From assembly GCA_018110905.1 (NCBI GenBank), contig JAGBAZ010000026.1, positions 1 through 64,000 on the forward strand: a stretch of 64,000 nucleotides of DNA. Reading direction: 5' to 3'. Numbering within the stretch: the first letter of the stretch is position 1; each line of letters starts with the position of its first letter. Made by a program: the position numbers and the translations under genes. The notes below the pieces were generated by a model. The model saw nothing but the letters and a program-made list of their open reading frames with translations, was not told where the DNA came from and made no database searches. This document shows positions 41,293 to 48,921 of this stretch, piece after piece. Source of the stretch: Oscillospiraceae bacterium (GTDB lineage: Bacteria; Bacillota; Clostridia; Oscillospirales; Ruminococcaceae).

Positions 41293-41715
41293 CTACATAT
41301 TACAACAAATGTCGACAACTTCATCTATGAGGAATGCCCTCTCATCTTCAAACACTATCACCCCATTCACCTCATCAATCCTCCTTACTTTCCCGGTGGC
41401 GGTGATGTATGCACCACCCTCTTTTCTCTCGTCAGGTTGAAAGTAGGTTATGGTGACTTCCGGACGCTCTTTTATGTGTTTCTGAATGAAGTTCAGTTTG
41501 GCGTTAAGTTCTTCGATTTCATATTCGCTAAGTTCGATTCTGCGGTCTGTAAGCCTTGCGGTTTCCTCGATGGATTCTTCATAGCCGGTCAGCGCCGCAA
41601 AAGGAGCAAACTGCGCCGCACGATTCATATTTGACATTCTCGGATGTTTCTTCGATGTAGGGTGCTGTCTGTTTATCACGTCGTCGTATCTGTGACATTC
41701 CATACGGTCATTCAT
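41293..41715 (-). CDS. YolD-like protein
   Basis: About 140 residues: MNDRMECHRYDDVINRQHPTSKKHPRMSNMNRAAQFAPFAALTGYEE is the YolD-like pattern, and the C-terminal part (TYFQPDERKEGGAYITATGKVRRIDEVNGVIVFED) its small beta domain. In Firmicutes these proteins accompany Y-family polymerases (UvrX/YqjW), like the one at 43297. ATG at 41715 with GGGGTG. Overlaps the small Cys-rich gene upstream by 8 bp. Confidence 0.85.
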   Translation of the reverse strand: MNDRMECHRYDDVINRQHPTSKKHPRMSNMNRAAQFAPFAALTGYEESIEETARLTDRRIELSEYEIEELNAKLNFIQKHIKERPEVTITYFQPDERKEGGAYITATGKVRRIDEVNGVIVFEDERAFLIDEVVDICCNM

Positions 41716-41914
41716 CAGAATCACCCCGTTTTCTTTGTGCGTTTAGAATCATGCACCCGTGGTAACATTTCCAGCCCTGTTCTTTCGGTCTGCGGCAGAT
41801 TCCCAGAAGTTCGCAGTGCCAACAGCCTTTCGGCAGGCCCTCGTACTTTTTCTGCTCCTCTCTGTATTCTTTACTATCCCCAAAAATTATCCCCAGGAAC
41901 CTTTTCACTAACAT
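41708..41914 (-). CDS. Small Cys-rich protein
   Basis: A 68-residue protein with CWHCELLGICRRPKEQGWKCYHGC, probably one zinc site. It starts MLVKRFLGIIFGDSKEYREEQKKYEG. Coupled with the YolD-like gene by overlap. Role unknown; possibly part of the damage-response set. Confidence 0.68.
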   Translation of the reverse strand: MLVKRFLGIIFGDSKEYREEQKKYEGLPKGCWHCELLGICRRPKEQGWKCYHGCMILNAQRKRGDSDE

Positions 41915-42083
41915 AGTAAAGCCTCCTGGTTATTATATTTTATTGTTTAATGCATTTTTCTTTTATTGTTGATTTTAAGTACGTTTTGTGATAGCCTTTT
42001 AATTGAAATCAAACGCGAAATTTACAAATCCTTTTGCAAGAAGTTTTATCCTAAAATAAAACAAATCAAAGGAGAAAATCAAA

Positions 42084-43247
42084 ATGAAAAAAGGTAATGT
42101 TTTAGTAATAGGAAATTCTGGTGTAGGTAAATCCACCCTTATAAATGCTGTTCTTGGTGAAGACGTAGCAATAACAAGTTGGGGTGACAAAGGAACCACA
42201 ATAAAACTTGATATTTATAACGGAGAACCTTTTAATGTTATAGATACAATCGGATTTGAACCCTCTTGGATAAAGTCTCTCAAGGCAATTGCTGCGATAA
42301 AAAAATGGTCTCATAAAAGCGCAAAAGAAGAAAACGAAGACACCCAAATTAACGTAATCTGGTTCTGCGTTGATGGAACAAGCCGTAAACTTTTTCCCAA
42401 TGCAATAAAAGATCTTTCAAGATCCATATCAATGTGGAAATCCGTTCCAATCATCGTTGTAATCACTAAATCATATTCAGTTCCAGAAAGAACTGAAAAT
42501 ATCGAACTCGTCAATAAAGTCTTTTCTCAGAACAAAGACCTTTCTAAAAGACTACGTAAAATTATTCCCGTTGTTGCCTCTCCTTACATATTGAACGATA
42601 CTGCATCTGCACCTCCGGAAGGAATAACCGAACTTATTGACGCAACCAATGAACTTATGCCCGAAGGATTTAAGGCTGCAAAGAACGACATATCTCGATT
42701 CAATTTGGGTAGAAAAAGAGCATGGGCTCAAGGAGCTATTGTTGCTTCTGTCGGTAGTGCTGTCGCAAAATGTTTTATAAATCTTGGCACTTCTGATTCT
42801 CTTGTACTTTCCGCTATTGAAAACGCACTTGTTGATTCTCTTTCAAAAATTTATAACGTTGATAAGAATTCAAAAGTAACACAGATAATTAAAAATAATA
42901 TAACAAATGGAACAGTAAACAAAATTGCGAAATCTGCTATTTCGCTAATAGAAAAATTGCCTATAGGACAGAAGCTTGGATCAACTATAATTAATCCCAT
43001 TATCGCTGCAAGTGTTGTAATTCTTATCGGTGAAAGTGCCGCAATGTCTTTTGAAAAGGTATATCTTGGCAATGGCGACAACGAAGGCGTTGAAAAGTTT
43101 GAAGAAGTATTTGAATCCGATGTTGTTTCTGAAATAGTTGAACAGGTTAAAATTATCGGTGATAACCTTACTTCGGAAAGTAGTCCCAAAGAAATCACTC
43201 AAGCTGCAGCAAATTTTGTAAACAGCAAAAAATCCAAAAAACAGTAA
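42084..43247 (+). CDS. Era/YcjX-like GTPase with C-terminal membrane-associated domain
   Basis: A 387-residue protein. P-loop VIGNSGVGKSTLINAV (about residues 6-21), G2 Thr in WGDKGTTIKL, G3 DTIGFEPS. At G4, IIVVITKSYS lacks the Asp of the NKxD/TKxD motif, so base specificity may be lost or different. The C-terminal half has a Gly/Ala-rich hydrophobic segment (GAIVASVGSAVAKCFINLG and IINPIIAASVVILIGESAA) like GTPases associated with membranes (DUF697-like). ATG with AAAGGAG. Inserted between the YolD and polymerase genes on the other strand. Confidence 0.85.
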   Translation: MKKGNVLVIGNSGVGKSTLINAVLGEDVAITSWGDKGTTIKLDIYNGEPFNVIDTIGFEPSWIKSLKAIAAIKKWSHKSAKEENEDTQINVIWFCVDGTSRKLFPNAIKDLSRSISMWKSVPIIVVITKSYSVPERTENIELVNKVFSQNKDLSKRLRKIIPVVASPYILNDTASAPPEGITELIDATNELMPEGFKAAKNDISRFNLGRKRAWAQGAIVASVGSAVAKCFINLGTSDSLVLSAIENALVDSLSKIYNVDKNSKVTQIIKNNITNGTVNKIAKSAISLIEKLPIGQKLGSTIINPIIAASVVILIGESAAMSFEKVYLGNGDNEGVEKFEEVFESDVVSEIVEQVKIIGDNLTSESSPKEITQAAANFVNSKKSKKQ

Positions 43248-43261
43248 TTTTCTGCTTCCTT

Positions 43262-43297
43262 AAACAGACTGCTTTACTCTCCAAAGCAGTCTGTTTT
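43262..43297. terminator. Bidirectional terminator
   Basis: AAACAGACTGCTTT / AAAGCAGTCTGTTTTT with a short loop, between the convergent GTPase and polymerase genes. Confidence 0.9.
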
Positions 43298-44811
43298 TAT
43301 GCCCTGTGCCCGCCTATCTGTCCGTTTCTTTCTATGGTCATGCCGCCTTCTTCGAAGTTCATTCCTTTTAGAATGGCATTCTTGCCGTAACGTTTCTTTA
43401 TCTCCGCAACCGCTTTCTGCTGCCGCTTTTCTCTTTCGAAAGCGGCTTTTTCTTTTGCAAGTTTTTCTTCCTTTGCCGCAAAATCCTCGAAGAAGTTCAG
43501 CTGCTGGAACGGAGATTCCTCCTGAGCACACTCCGGCAGAATATGACAGGCAACAATGTTCACTCTGCGTGCTAAAAGATTCTTATCGGTGATTTCATCG
43601 AAAAGCTTGAGCACCGATTCGGTTATCAGCTTCGATGATGAAGTGTATCTGCCGATATTTGCCGTTCCGTGGGCGTGTTTTGGAACCTTTCTGCCGTAAT
43701 AGTCTGTCTTAATTTCACCCTTGTAGCTACTATCATTCGCAAGATTTTCAATATCGTATCCCACCGTGAGCACGATCTGATTTGTCACAAGGCCTTTCTC
43801 CACAAGGTCAAGTGCAAGAAGATCCGCCATTTCCTTGATTATGAGCCTAGTTTCATCGTGTTTATAAGGCCGTTGAAGCACCTGACCGGAACCAAGACTG
43901 TTGTTTTCCGGTCTGTATGCCTTTATTTCAGCAATTGTGCAGGGCTCCCAGCCCCAGGCATGGTCTATGAGCAGCTCCGCATTCACTCCGAATAGTTTAT
44001 AGAGTAATTCTTCGTTGTAGTAATCGTCAGGAACACCGATTGAGCACCGGGCAATATCCCCCATGGTGAACATTTCGTTTGCTTCCAGTTTTTGAGCATA
44101 GCCGTGGCCTATCCTCCAGAAATCCGTAAGGGGCTTATGATCCCAGAGCTGTTTCCGATAGCTTATCTCATCAAGCTCAGCAATCCTCACTCCGTCCTTA
44201 TCCGCAGGCATCTTCTTTGCGACTATATCCATAGCCACCTTTGCAAGGTACATATTCGTTCCGATTCCCGCCGTTGCGGTTATCCCGGTGGTTTTGAGCA
44301 CGTCCCTTATCATCGTCATGGCAAACTCATGTGCGTTGAGCACAGAGTGTTTCAGATACGGCGTAAGGTCTATAAAAACCTCGTCAATCGAGTAAACGTG
44401 TATATCTTCCGGAGCTATATACTTAAGATAGATGTTATATATCCTTGTGCTGTATTCGATATACAGAGCCATCCTCGGCGGCGCAACGATGTAATCAAGT
44501 TCCAGCTGTGGGTTCTTTTCCAATTCAATCGCATGAAAGGACTTTCCTGCAAACATCTTACCGGGAGTTTTTCTTAATCTCTCTGCGTTCACCCATTTGA
44601 CCTTCTGAATAACCTCAAAAAGTCTTGGTCTGCTTGGAACACCCTTTGCTTTCAGCGAAGGAGAAACCGCAAGGCAGATTGTTTTCTCGCTTCTGGATTC
44701 ATCGGCCACCACAAGATTTGTGGTAAGTGGGTCCAATCCTCTCTCCACGCACTCCACCGAAGCATAAAAGGATTTGAGGTCTATGCAAAGATATGTTTTT
44801 TCCTTCTCCAT
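43297..44811 (-). CDS. Y-family DNA polymerase (UmuC/UvrX type)
   Basis: A 504-residue translesion polymerase. Catalytic motifs LCIDLKSFYASVECVERG and HVYSIDEVFIDLT are intact, and TATAGIGTNMYLAKVAMDI is the finger/palm signature. The C-terminal ~80 residues (FAAKEEKLAKEKAAFEREKRQQKAVAEIKKRYG) form a charged helix longer than usual, which may replace the clamp-binding tail. The promoter carries a LexA (DinR) box, so it should be SOS-induced. YolD-like partner lies 1.6 kb downstream. Confidence 0.93.
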   Translation of the reverse strand: MEKEKTYLCIDLKSFYASVECVERGLDPLTTNLVVADESRSEKTICLAVSPSLKAKGVPSRPRLFEVIQKVKWVNAERLRKTPGKMFAGKSFHAIELEKNPQLELDYIVAPPRMALYIEYSTRIYNIYLKYIAPEDIHVYSIDEVFIDLTPYLKHSVLNAHEFAMTMIRDVLKTTGITATAGIGTNMYLAKVAMDIVAKKMPADKDGVRIAELDEISYRKQLWDHKPLTDFWRIGHGYAQKLEANEMFTMGDIARCSIGVPDDYYNEELLYKLFGVNAELLIDHAWGWEPCTIAEIKAYRPENNSLGSGQVLQRPYKHDETRLIIKEMADLLALDLVEKGLVTNQIVLTVGYDIENLANDSSYKGEIKTDYYGRKVPKHAHGTANIGRYTSSSKLITESVLKLFDEITDKNLLARRVNIVACHILPECAQEESPFQQLNFFEDFAAKEEKLAKEKAAFEREKRQQKAVAEIKKRYGKNAILKGMNFEEGGMTIERNGQIGGHRA

Positions 44812-44850
44812 AAACCCCGCTCCCTTCCGATTTTATTATTCCCCAATCTC

Positions 44851-44890
44851 ATTATATATCCAAAAACCGCAAAGTCAAGAACATATGTTC
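44851..44890 (-). promoter_or_regulatory. SOS promoter of the Y-family polymerase with LexA (DinR) box
   Basis: On the minus strand GAACATATGTTC (44879-44890) fits the Firmicutes box GAAC-RNRY-GTTC exactly. TTGACT (44873-44878) follows directly, and a 16-bp spacer leads to TATAAT (44851-44856). LexA bound here would cover the -35 box. Confidence 0.85.
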
Positions 44891-44963
44891 TTTTTTGGCG
44901 ATGAATATTTCCCCTTTGGACATTTCTACACCAACAGTCGATCTCACGGCCTTTTGACTAATT

Positions 44964-45000
44964 AAAAAAAGCCGTATTTTTAAAATTAATACGGCTTTTT
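44964..45000. terminator. Terminator at the end of the 15-gene operon
   Basis: AAAAAAAGCCGTATT / AATACGGCTTTTT with an A/T loop. It is 23 bp after the stop of the stand-alone RyR gene and T-rich on both strands. Confidence 0.9.
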
Positions 45001-45022
45001 CTAATTTACTAAATTACAGGCG

Positions 45023-45487
45023 CTACCTTTTTTTACAAACAATCAAACCATTTGCTTCTAATGTTCTCGGTATGCTACGTATAGTATCCCTATCCAGCTC
45101 TTTTATATTTTCTGCAAGAAGTTCATATGGAACAAAATATGGCGTTTTCCTTTCGGATGTGTTTTTCACTGAATCAAAAGTCCAACCATTTTCTTTTCTT
45201 TCTTTCATCCAATATTGGTGTTCAAGTTCTGCAAGTATTTCTACATCCTCTTCTGTTAAAACATACTTATTATCACTATTTTTTAATGCAATATAACACC
45301 CTATACGTGATAATTTTTCATTAATTCTCTCTGCCTGTTTTAAATTCGAATTTTTCAAATATTCCGGAAGGGATTCCCATGTTGGATATTCCAAGTCGTT
45401 CTTAGGATTTCGTTCTTTTTGAATTCGATTATATTCCTTATGAATTTGTCTCGCAATTAATTCTAAGATTTCCCTATCAATATTCAA
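45023..45487 (-). CDS. Stand-alone RyR-domain protein
   Basis: About 155 residues that form one RyR domain (ryanodine-receptor repeat type, as found in bacterial signalling and conflict proteins): ELIARQIHKEYNRI, WESLPEYLKNSNLKQAERINEKLSRIGC, LAELEHQYWMKERKENGW and TPYFVPYELLAENIKELDRDTIRSIP. Such domains are thought to bind a ligand, possibly a nucleotide-derived one, but this is not proven. A TTG at 45487 with AAAGGGAG is preferred; an ATG at 45517 overlaps the preceding gene. Last gene of the operon. The preceding protein ends with the same kind of domain. Confidence 0.85.
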   Translation of the reverse strand: MNIDREILELIARQIHKEYNRIQKERNPKNDLEYPTWESLPEYLKNSNLKQAERINEKLSRIGCYIALKNSDNKYVLTEEDVEILAELEHQYWMKERKENGWTFDSVKNTSERKTPYFVPYELLAENIKELDRDTIRSIPRTLEANGLIVCKKR

Positions 45488-45506
45488 ACTCGATACTCCC
45501 TTTTTA

Positions 45507-47384
45507 TCAAATATCATTATTACTTTTGTAAAGAATATCAGGTATTTTCTTTACAATGTCATAATCATATTGTTTAAAGTCAATTTTATGACCAATAATT
45601 TTAGATATTTCTTCGCTTACGGTATCCAATTCATTCCATTCGACAAGGGTTGGATGTAATTTTGCCAAGTAATGAACATGTTTATTGTTTCCCACTGAAA
45701 AATATGTATTAACATTGTCTATTGAAGCCCTTACATATCCTTCTGTTCTCATAAACGCATTCCAACGTTTATGTTCAAGTTTCGCTATTTTTTCTACAAC
45801 ATTTTTATCGCAAAGCATATCTTCAAATTCTTTCGCCTGGGAAACAGATATTTCTTGTCCGGATATATTTTTTATTCCGCAAGAAAACATTTTATATTTT
45901 ATATGTAATGCTGACGCAAATGATGAGCGCTGATTGTATTCTTTGTCATAGTACGATTCCAATGCTTTATTTTTTTCATCACACGTTCCATCCAAAGAAT
46001 CACAATATGCAAGATGCACACATTTTGATTTTTTTTCAAGAGTAGTTCCAAATAAATTTTCTGCAACGAATGTTTTATCCATACTTCCAAAAGCATGTAA
46101 ATCATAAGATTCCTTACGATTGTTACGCAACATATCAACTTGTTTATTTTTCAGGGCATTTCTTACTCTTAAATAAATTGTAGGTTTATTAAAGAAATGA
46201 GAACCATCTTTACGCAAAAAATATTTTCTTAGGTAGACAGCTGTATCAATATTAATTTTATCATCCCCGGTTGCAACCACAACATATGTTGTATTTTTGC
46301 AATGTTTTTCCAACACATCCTCAAAATCAACATTTTTTACATCTGTTTGAATAAAATTAATTTTATATTCATCAGAAAAAAGTTCTGGACATTGAAGTTT
46401 TAACTGCTTCTTTTTTTCATTTGCCGCTTTATCAATCACATTGATTTCCAACTCTACATCATCAATCTGGCCACACCAAATAATTGATTTCAGCATTTCC
46501 ATTCCTGTATAGTCGCATCCAATAATTAAAGCAGATATCTTGTTGTTTCTTATGTTTTCAAATAAAGGAGCTTGATCAAGTAATGTATAACAAGAATATT
46601 TTATTTCATCAATTAATTTTACCCGAATTTGTCCTTTATCAATAGAATCCAACAATAGGTCTGTCGTTATTCCAGATGAGAAAGTAAATATATTTATATT
46701 TTTATTTTTGCTCGTTTTATATTTATCTATTAAAGAAAGAGTAGAGTTAATATTATAATCTTTATCTTTAGATATCTGATAGAACGAAATATCTTTTTTA
46801 TAAATTTTTATAACCTGTTCAGATCTATCAAGTATGACTGCACCAATTTTTCTCGCTCTTCTTACCAATTCTGTATCTTTATCTTTAGCAGACAACTTTG
46901 TGTTACAAAACACAAAGCTGTCTTTTTTATTATTCATACTTTCGCAAAGATAAACAGCACTTTCATTCAAATCAGAAAAAACATGTATTTTCTTTCCACC
47001 CAAAATGTAATAATGGATTTTATCTCCAATATTTCCAAAAACAGAAACCAAAAAACCAGTTGTAAAAATAGGCGCAATTATAAATGCAACATAAAGCAAG
47101 AAATAATATCCATAATACAGCCAACCCTCAATAGCTACTTTATGCGAAACATCGACACTTTGGCATCCTGTAAGTGCTCTTAGGGCATATATTAAGGAAA
47201 ATAATATACTTGTTATCGAATCGTATGTCACCCTATACATAGGAAACATTAAAATAGTAATTACACCTATTATTCCTATAAGCATAATTTGCACCGACCG
47301 ATTAAATTGTCTTCGATTTTTTATTACTACAATAGCGGTAATAATAAAAACAAACAATGCAAAAATAAAACAGTAAAACGTCAT
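45507..47384 (-). CDS. Membrane protein with TrkA-N-like and RyR domains
   Basis: A 625-residue protein. Four membrane helices at the N-terminus (FYCFIFALFVFIITAIVVI, IMLIGIIGVITILMFPMY, a third around SITSILFSLIYALRAL, and FLLYVAFIIAPIFTTGFLV) are followed by two Rossmann-like stretches (KKIHVFSDLNESAVYL and SALIIGCDYTGMEML) like the NAD-binding TrkA-N/RCK domain, and a C-terminal RyR domain (around residues 525-600, LEHKRWNAFMRTEGY). The layout is that of a ligand-gated channel or membrane sensor. It is probably the input or the membrane effector of the system. Confidence 0.82.
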   Translation of the reverse strand: MTFYCFIFALFVFIITAIVVIKNRRQFNRSVQIMLIGIIGVITILMFPMYRVTYDSITSILFSLIYALRALTGCQSVDVSHKVAIEGWLYYGYYFLLYVAFIIAPIFTTGFLVSVFGNIGDKIHYYILGGKKIHVFSDLNESAVYLCESMNNKKDSFVFCNTKLSAKDKDTELVRRARKIGAVILDRSEQVIKIYKKDISFYQISKDKDYNINSTLSLIDKYKTSKNKNINIFTFSSGITTDLLLDSIDKGQIRVKLIDEIKYSCYTLLDQAPLFENIRNNKISALIIGCDYTGMEMLKSIIWCGQIDDVELEINVIDKAANEKKKQLKLQCPELFSDEYKINFIQTDVKNVDFEDVLEKHCKNTTYVVVATGDDKINIDTAVYLRKYFLRKDGSHFFNKPTIYLRVRNALKNKQVDMLRNNRKESYDLHAFGSMDKTFVAENLFGTTLEKKSKCVHLAYCDSLDGTCDEKNKALESYYDKEYNQRSSFASALHIKYKMFSCGIKNISGQEISVSQAKEFEDMLCDKNVVEKIAKLEHKRWNAFMRTEGYVRASIDNVNTYFSVGNNKHVHYLAKLHPTLVEWNELDTVSEEISKIIGHKIDFKQYDYDIVKKIPDILYKSNNDI

Positions 47385-47388
47385 TATA

Positions 47389-47892
47389 CTATTCTCCCTC
47401 GTTTAAAACGGAATCAAAATATTCATCTATCGCTTGAGGAACGATATCCACCATTCCAGAAGCATATTTCAACAACAAAGAGCAGGTATTTGATAATTCA
47501 TCTAGCCAACCAGAATACCTTTTATCGGATACTATTTTTTCTGCGATTTCATAAAAGGTTTTCATTTTTTCCTTATATACATCATTAGATATTATTCTAT
47601 CATTTATAAATCTTTCTGTTGCCAAAACATAACACTCTTTTTCTAAAGAAATAAGCTGTTCACGAACTGCATAGTTCTCAAAAAAAGCAACAAACGTATA
47701 ATAAGGCATAAATTTAAATCTCTTCAACTCATTATTGGCAATCTTTTCGTAATCCAAATCGCTTTCATTGCATTCAAACAAATCTACAGATTTCAAATAA
47801 TCAACTATACCTTTTTCAACTTCATTAGAGTAATTGTTTGATTCCAAAATACTTTTATAATAATTAATAAAATAATTATATACCTCTTTCAA
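47389..47892 (-). CDS. Small helical protein of the operon, function unknown
   Basis: A 167-residue, fully helical, acidic protein (MKEVYNYFINYYKSILESNNYSNEVEKGIVDYL) with no motif I recognise. It lies 1 bp after the HExxH gene and 4 bp before the TrkA-N/RyR gene, so it is translated with both. Possibly a regulator or immunity-like partner of one of them (inference). Confidence 0.7.
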   Translation of the reverse strand: MKEVYNYFINYYKSILESNNYSNEVEKGIVDYLKSVDLFECNESDLDYEKIANNELKRFKFMPYYTFVAFFENYAVREQLISLEKECYVLATERFINDRIISNDVYKEKMKTFYEIAEKIVSDKRYSGWLDELSNTCSLLLKYASGMVDIVPQAIDEYFDSVLNEGE

Positions 47893-47893
47893 A

Positions 47894-48904
47894 TCAAACC
47901 CTCCTTCTTACTCTAACAAATGCGTTGTCAGTTTCCAGTTCTCTCAAAACAACATCTACAGCATTTTTATGTTTTACGAGATTTGTTGTGTGATATCTAT
48001 CTATATGATAATTAATAAACTCCCACGCATTTTCTATTCGACTCATTCTATTAAATTCGTCTTTCAATTCTTCTAAATTTCCACCAAAATAAGCATCTGC
48101 TACAATTTCTTCACCTACAGCTTCTTCGATTTGCATTGCCCAGCCAACTTCTTGAGAATAACTATCAAAATCAGGATTTTCTCCTCTCTTTTGCATTTCT
48201 CGAATAGTATATAATTCTGTAAATCCTTCATTTAAATATCTGTTAGCATGCTCTATTTTCTTAGCTTCAATTTGTCCGTTTATTTCAATGTTTTTCGTTT
48301 CAGCCACATGAATTCCAGATATGAATCTTTCTCTATTATAAATAATGCTTTTTCCAGATTCATCAGATTCAATGTTAGAATCACTTTCTTTTTTCTGAAA
48401 AGACAAATCGTGCATTGTTTCATGAGTTGCTGTATGACTTAATCTTTTAATGTTATCGGTATCTTTAACACAGATTCTCCCATCCCTGGTATCTCTAAGT
48501 CCAACAACTTTATATTTTCCACTATCATTTGCCAGATCTTGAGCAAATTTATTTTCATTATATATTTCTAATTTGTTGCTTCCTATCTCACTCCATATTC
48601 TGTTAAGATTATCTTGGTCGAAACATTCTCTATTTTCTAAAAGAATTGACCTTTGTGTATATAGAGATACTTTGTCAGCGGTTCGTTTTTTGTAGTCATA
48701 ATTATCAATAAGTTTTCTATTTCTTTCTTGATCTTCAACAGAGTTCCAATGGTTATATTCCTTCTGTTCAATAATTCTATCAAGCTTTTCAGCATATTCG
48801 TCTAAAGATTCAATTTTTTTATTATGAAGTGTTTCAACTTTATCCCAATTAGTATCTTTCACATTATCTTTTTCAGAATAAACATCATTAAACATTTTTT
48901 CCAC
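47894..48904 (-). CDS. HExxH-motif protein (possible metallopeptidase)
   Basis: About 336 residues. Helical N-terminal part, then HTATHETMHDLSF with a zinc-metallopeptidase HExxH. A downstream Glu (LNEGFTELYTIREMQKRG, about 60 residues later) can serve as third ligand, as in gluzincin-type enzymes, where Asn-Glu-Gly-Phe-Thr-Glu is typical. The C-terminus is helical. A GTG at 48904 with AGAGGTG is preferred over a TTG at 48925. The combination suggests a real protease acting within the system. Confidence 0.75.
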   Translation of the reverse strand: MEKMFNDVYSEKDNVKDTNWDKVETLHNKKIESLDEYAEKLDRIIEQKEYNHWNSVEDQERNRKLIDNYDYKKRTADKVSLYTQRSILLENRECFDQDNLNRIWSEIGSNKLEIYNENKFAQDLANDSGKYKVVGLRDTRDGRICVKDTDNIKRLSHTATHETMHDLSFQKKESDSNIESDESGKSIIYNRERFISGIHVAETKNIEINGQIEAKKIEHANRYLNEGFTELYTIREMQKRGENPDFDSYSQEVGWAMQIEEAVGEEIVADAYFGGNLEELKDEFNRMSRIENAWEFINYHIDRYHTTNLVKHKNAVDVVLRELETDNAFVRVRRRV

Positions 48905-48921
48905 AGAATCACCTCTTGTAT

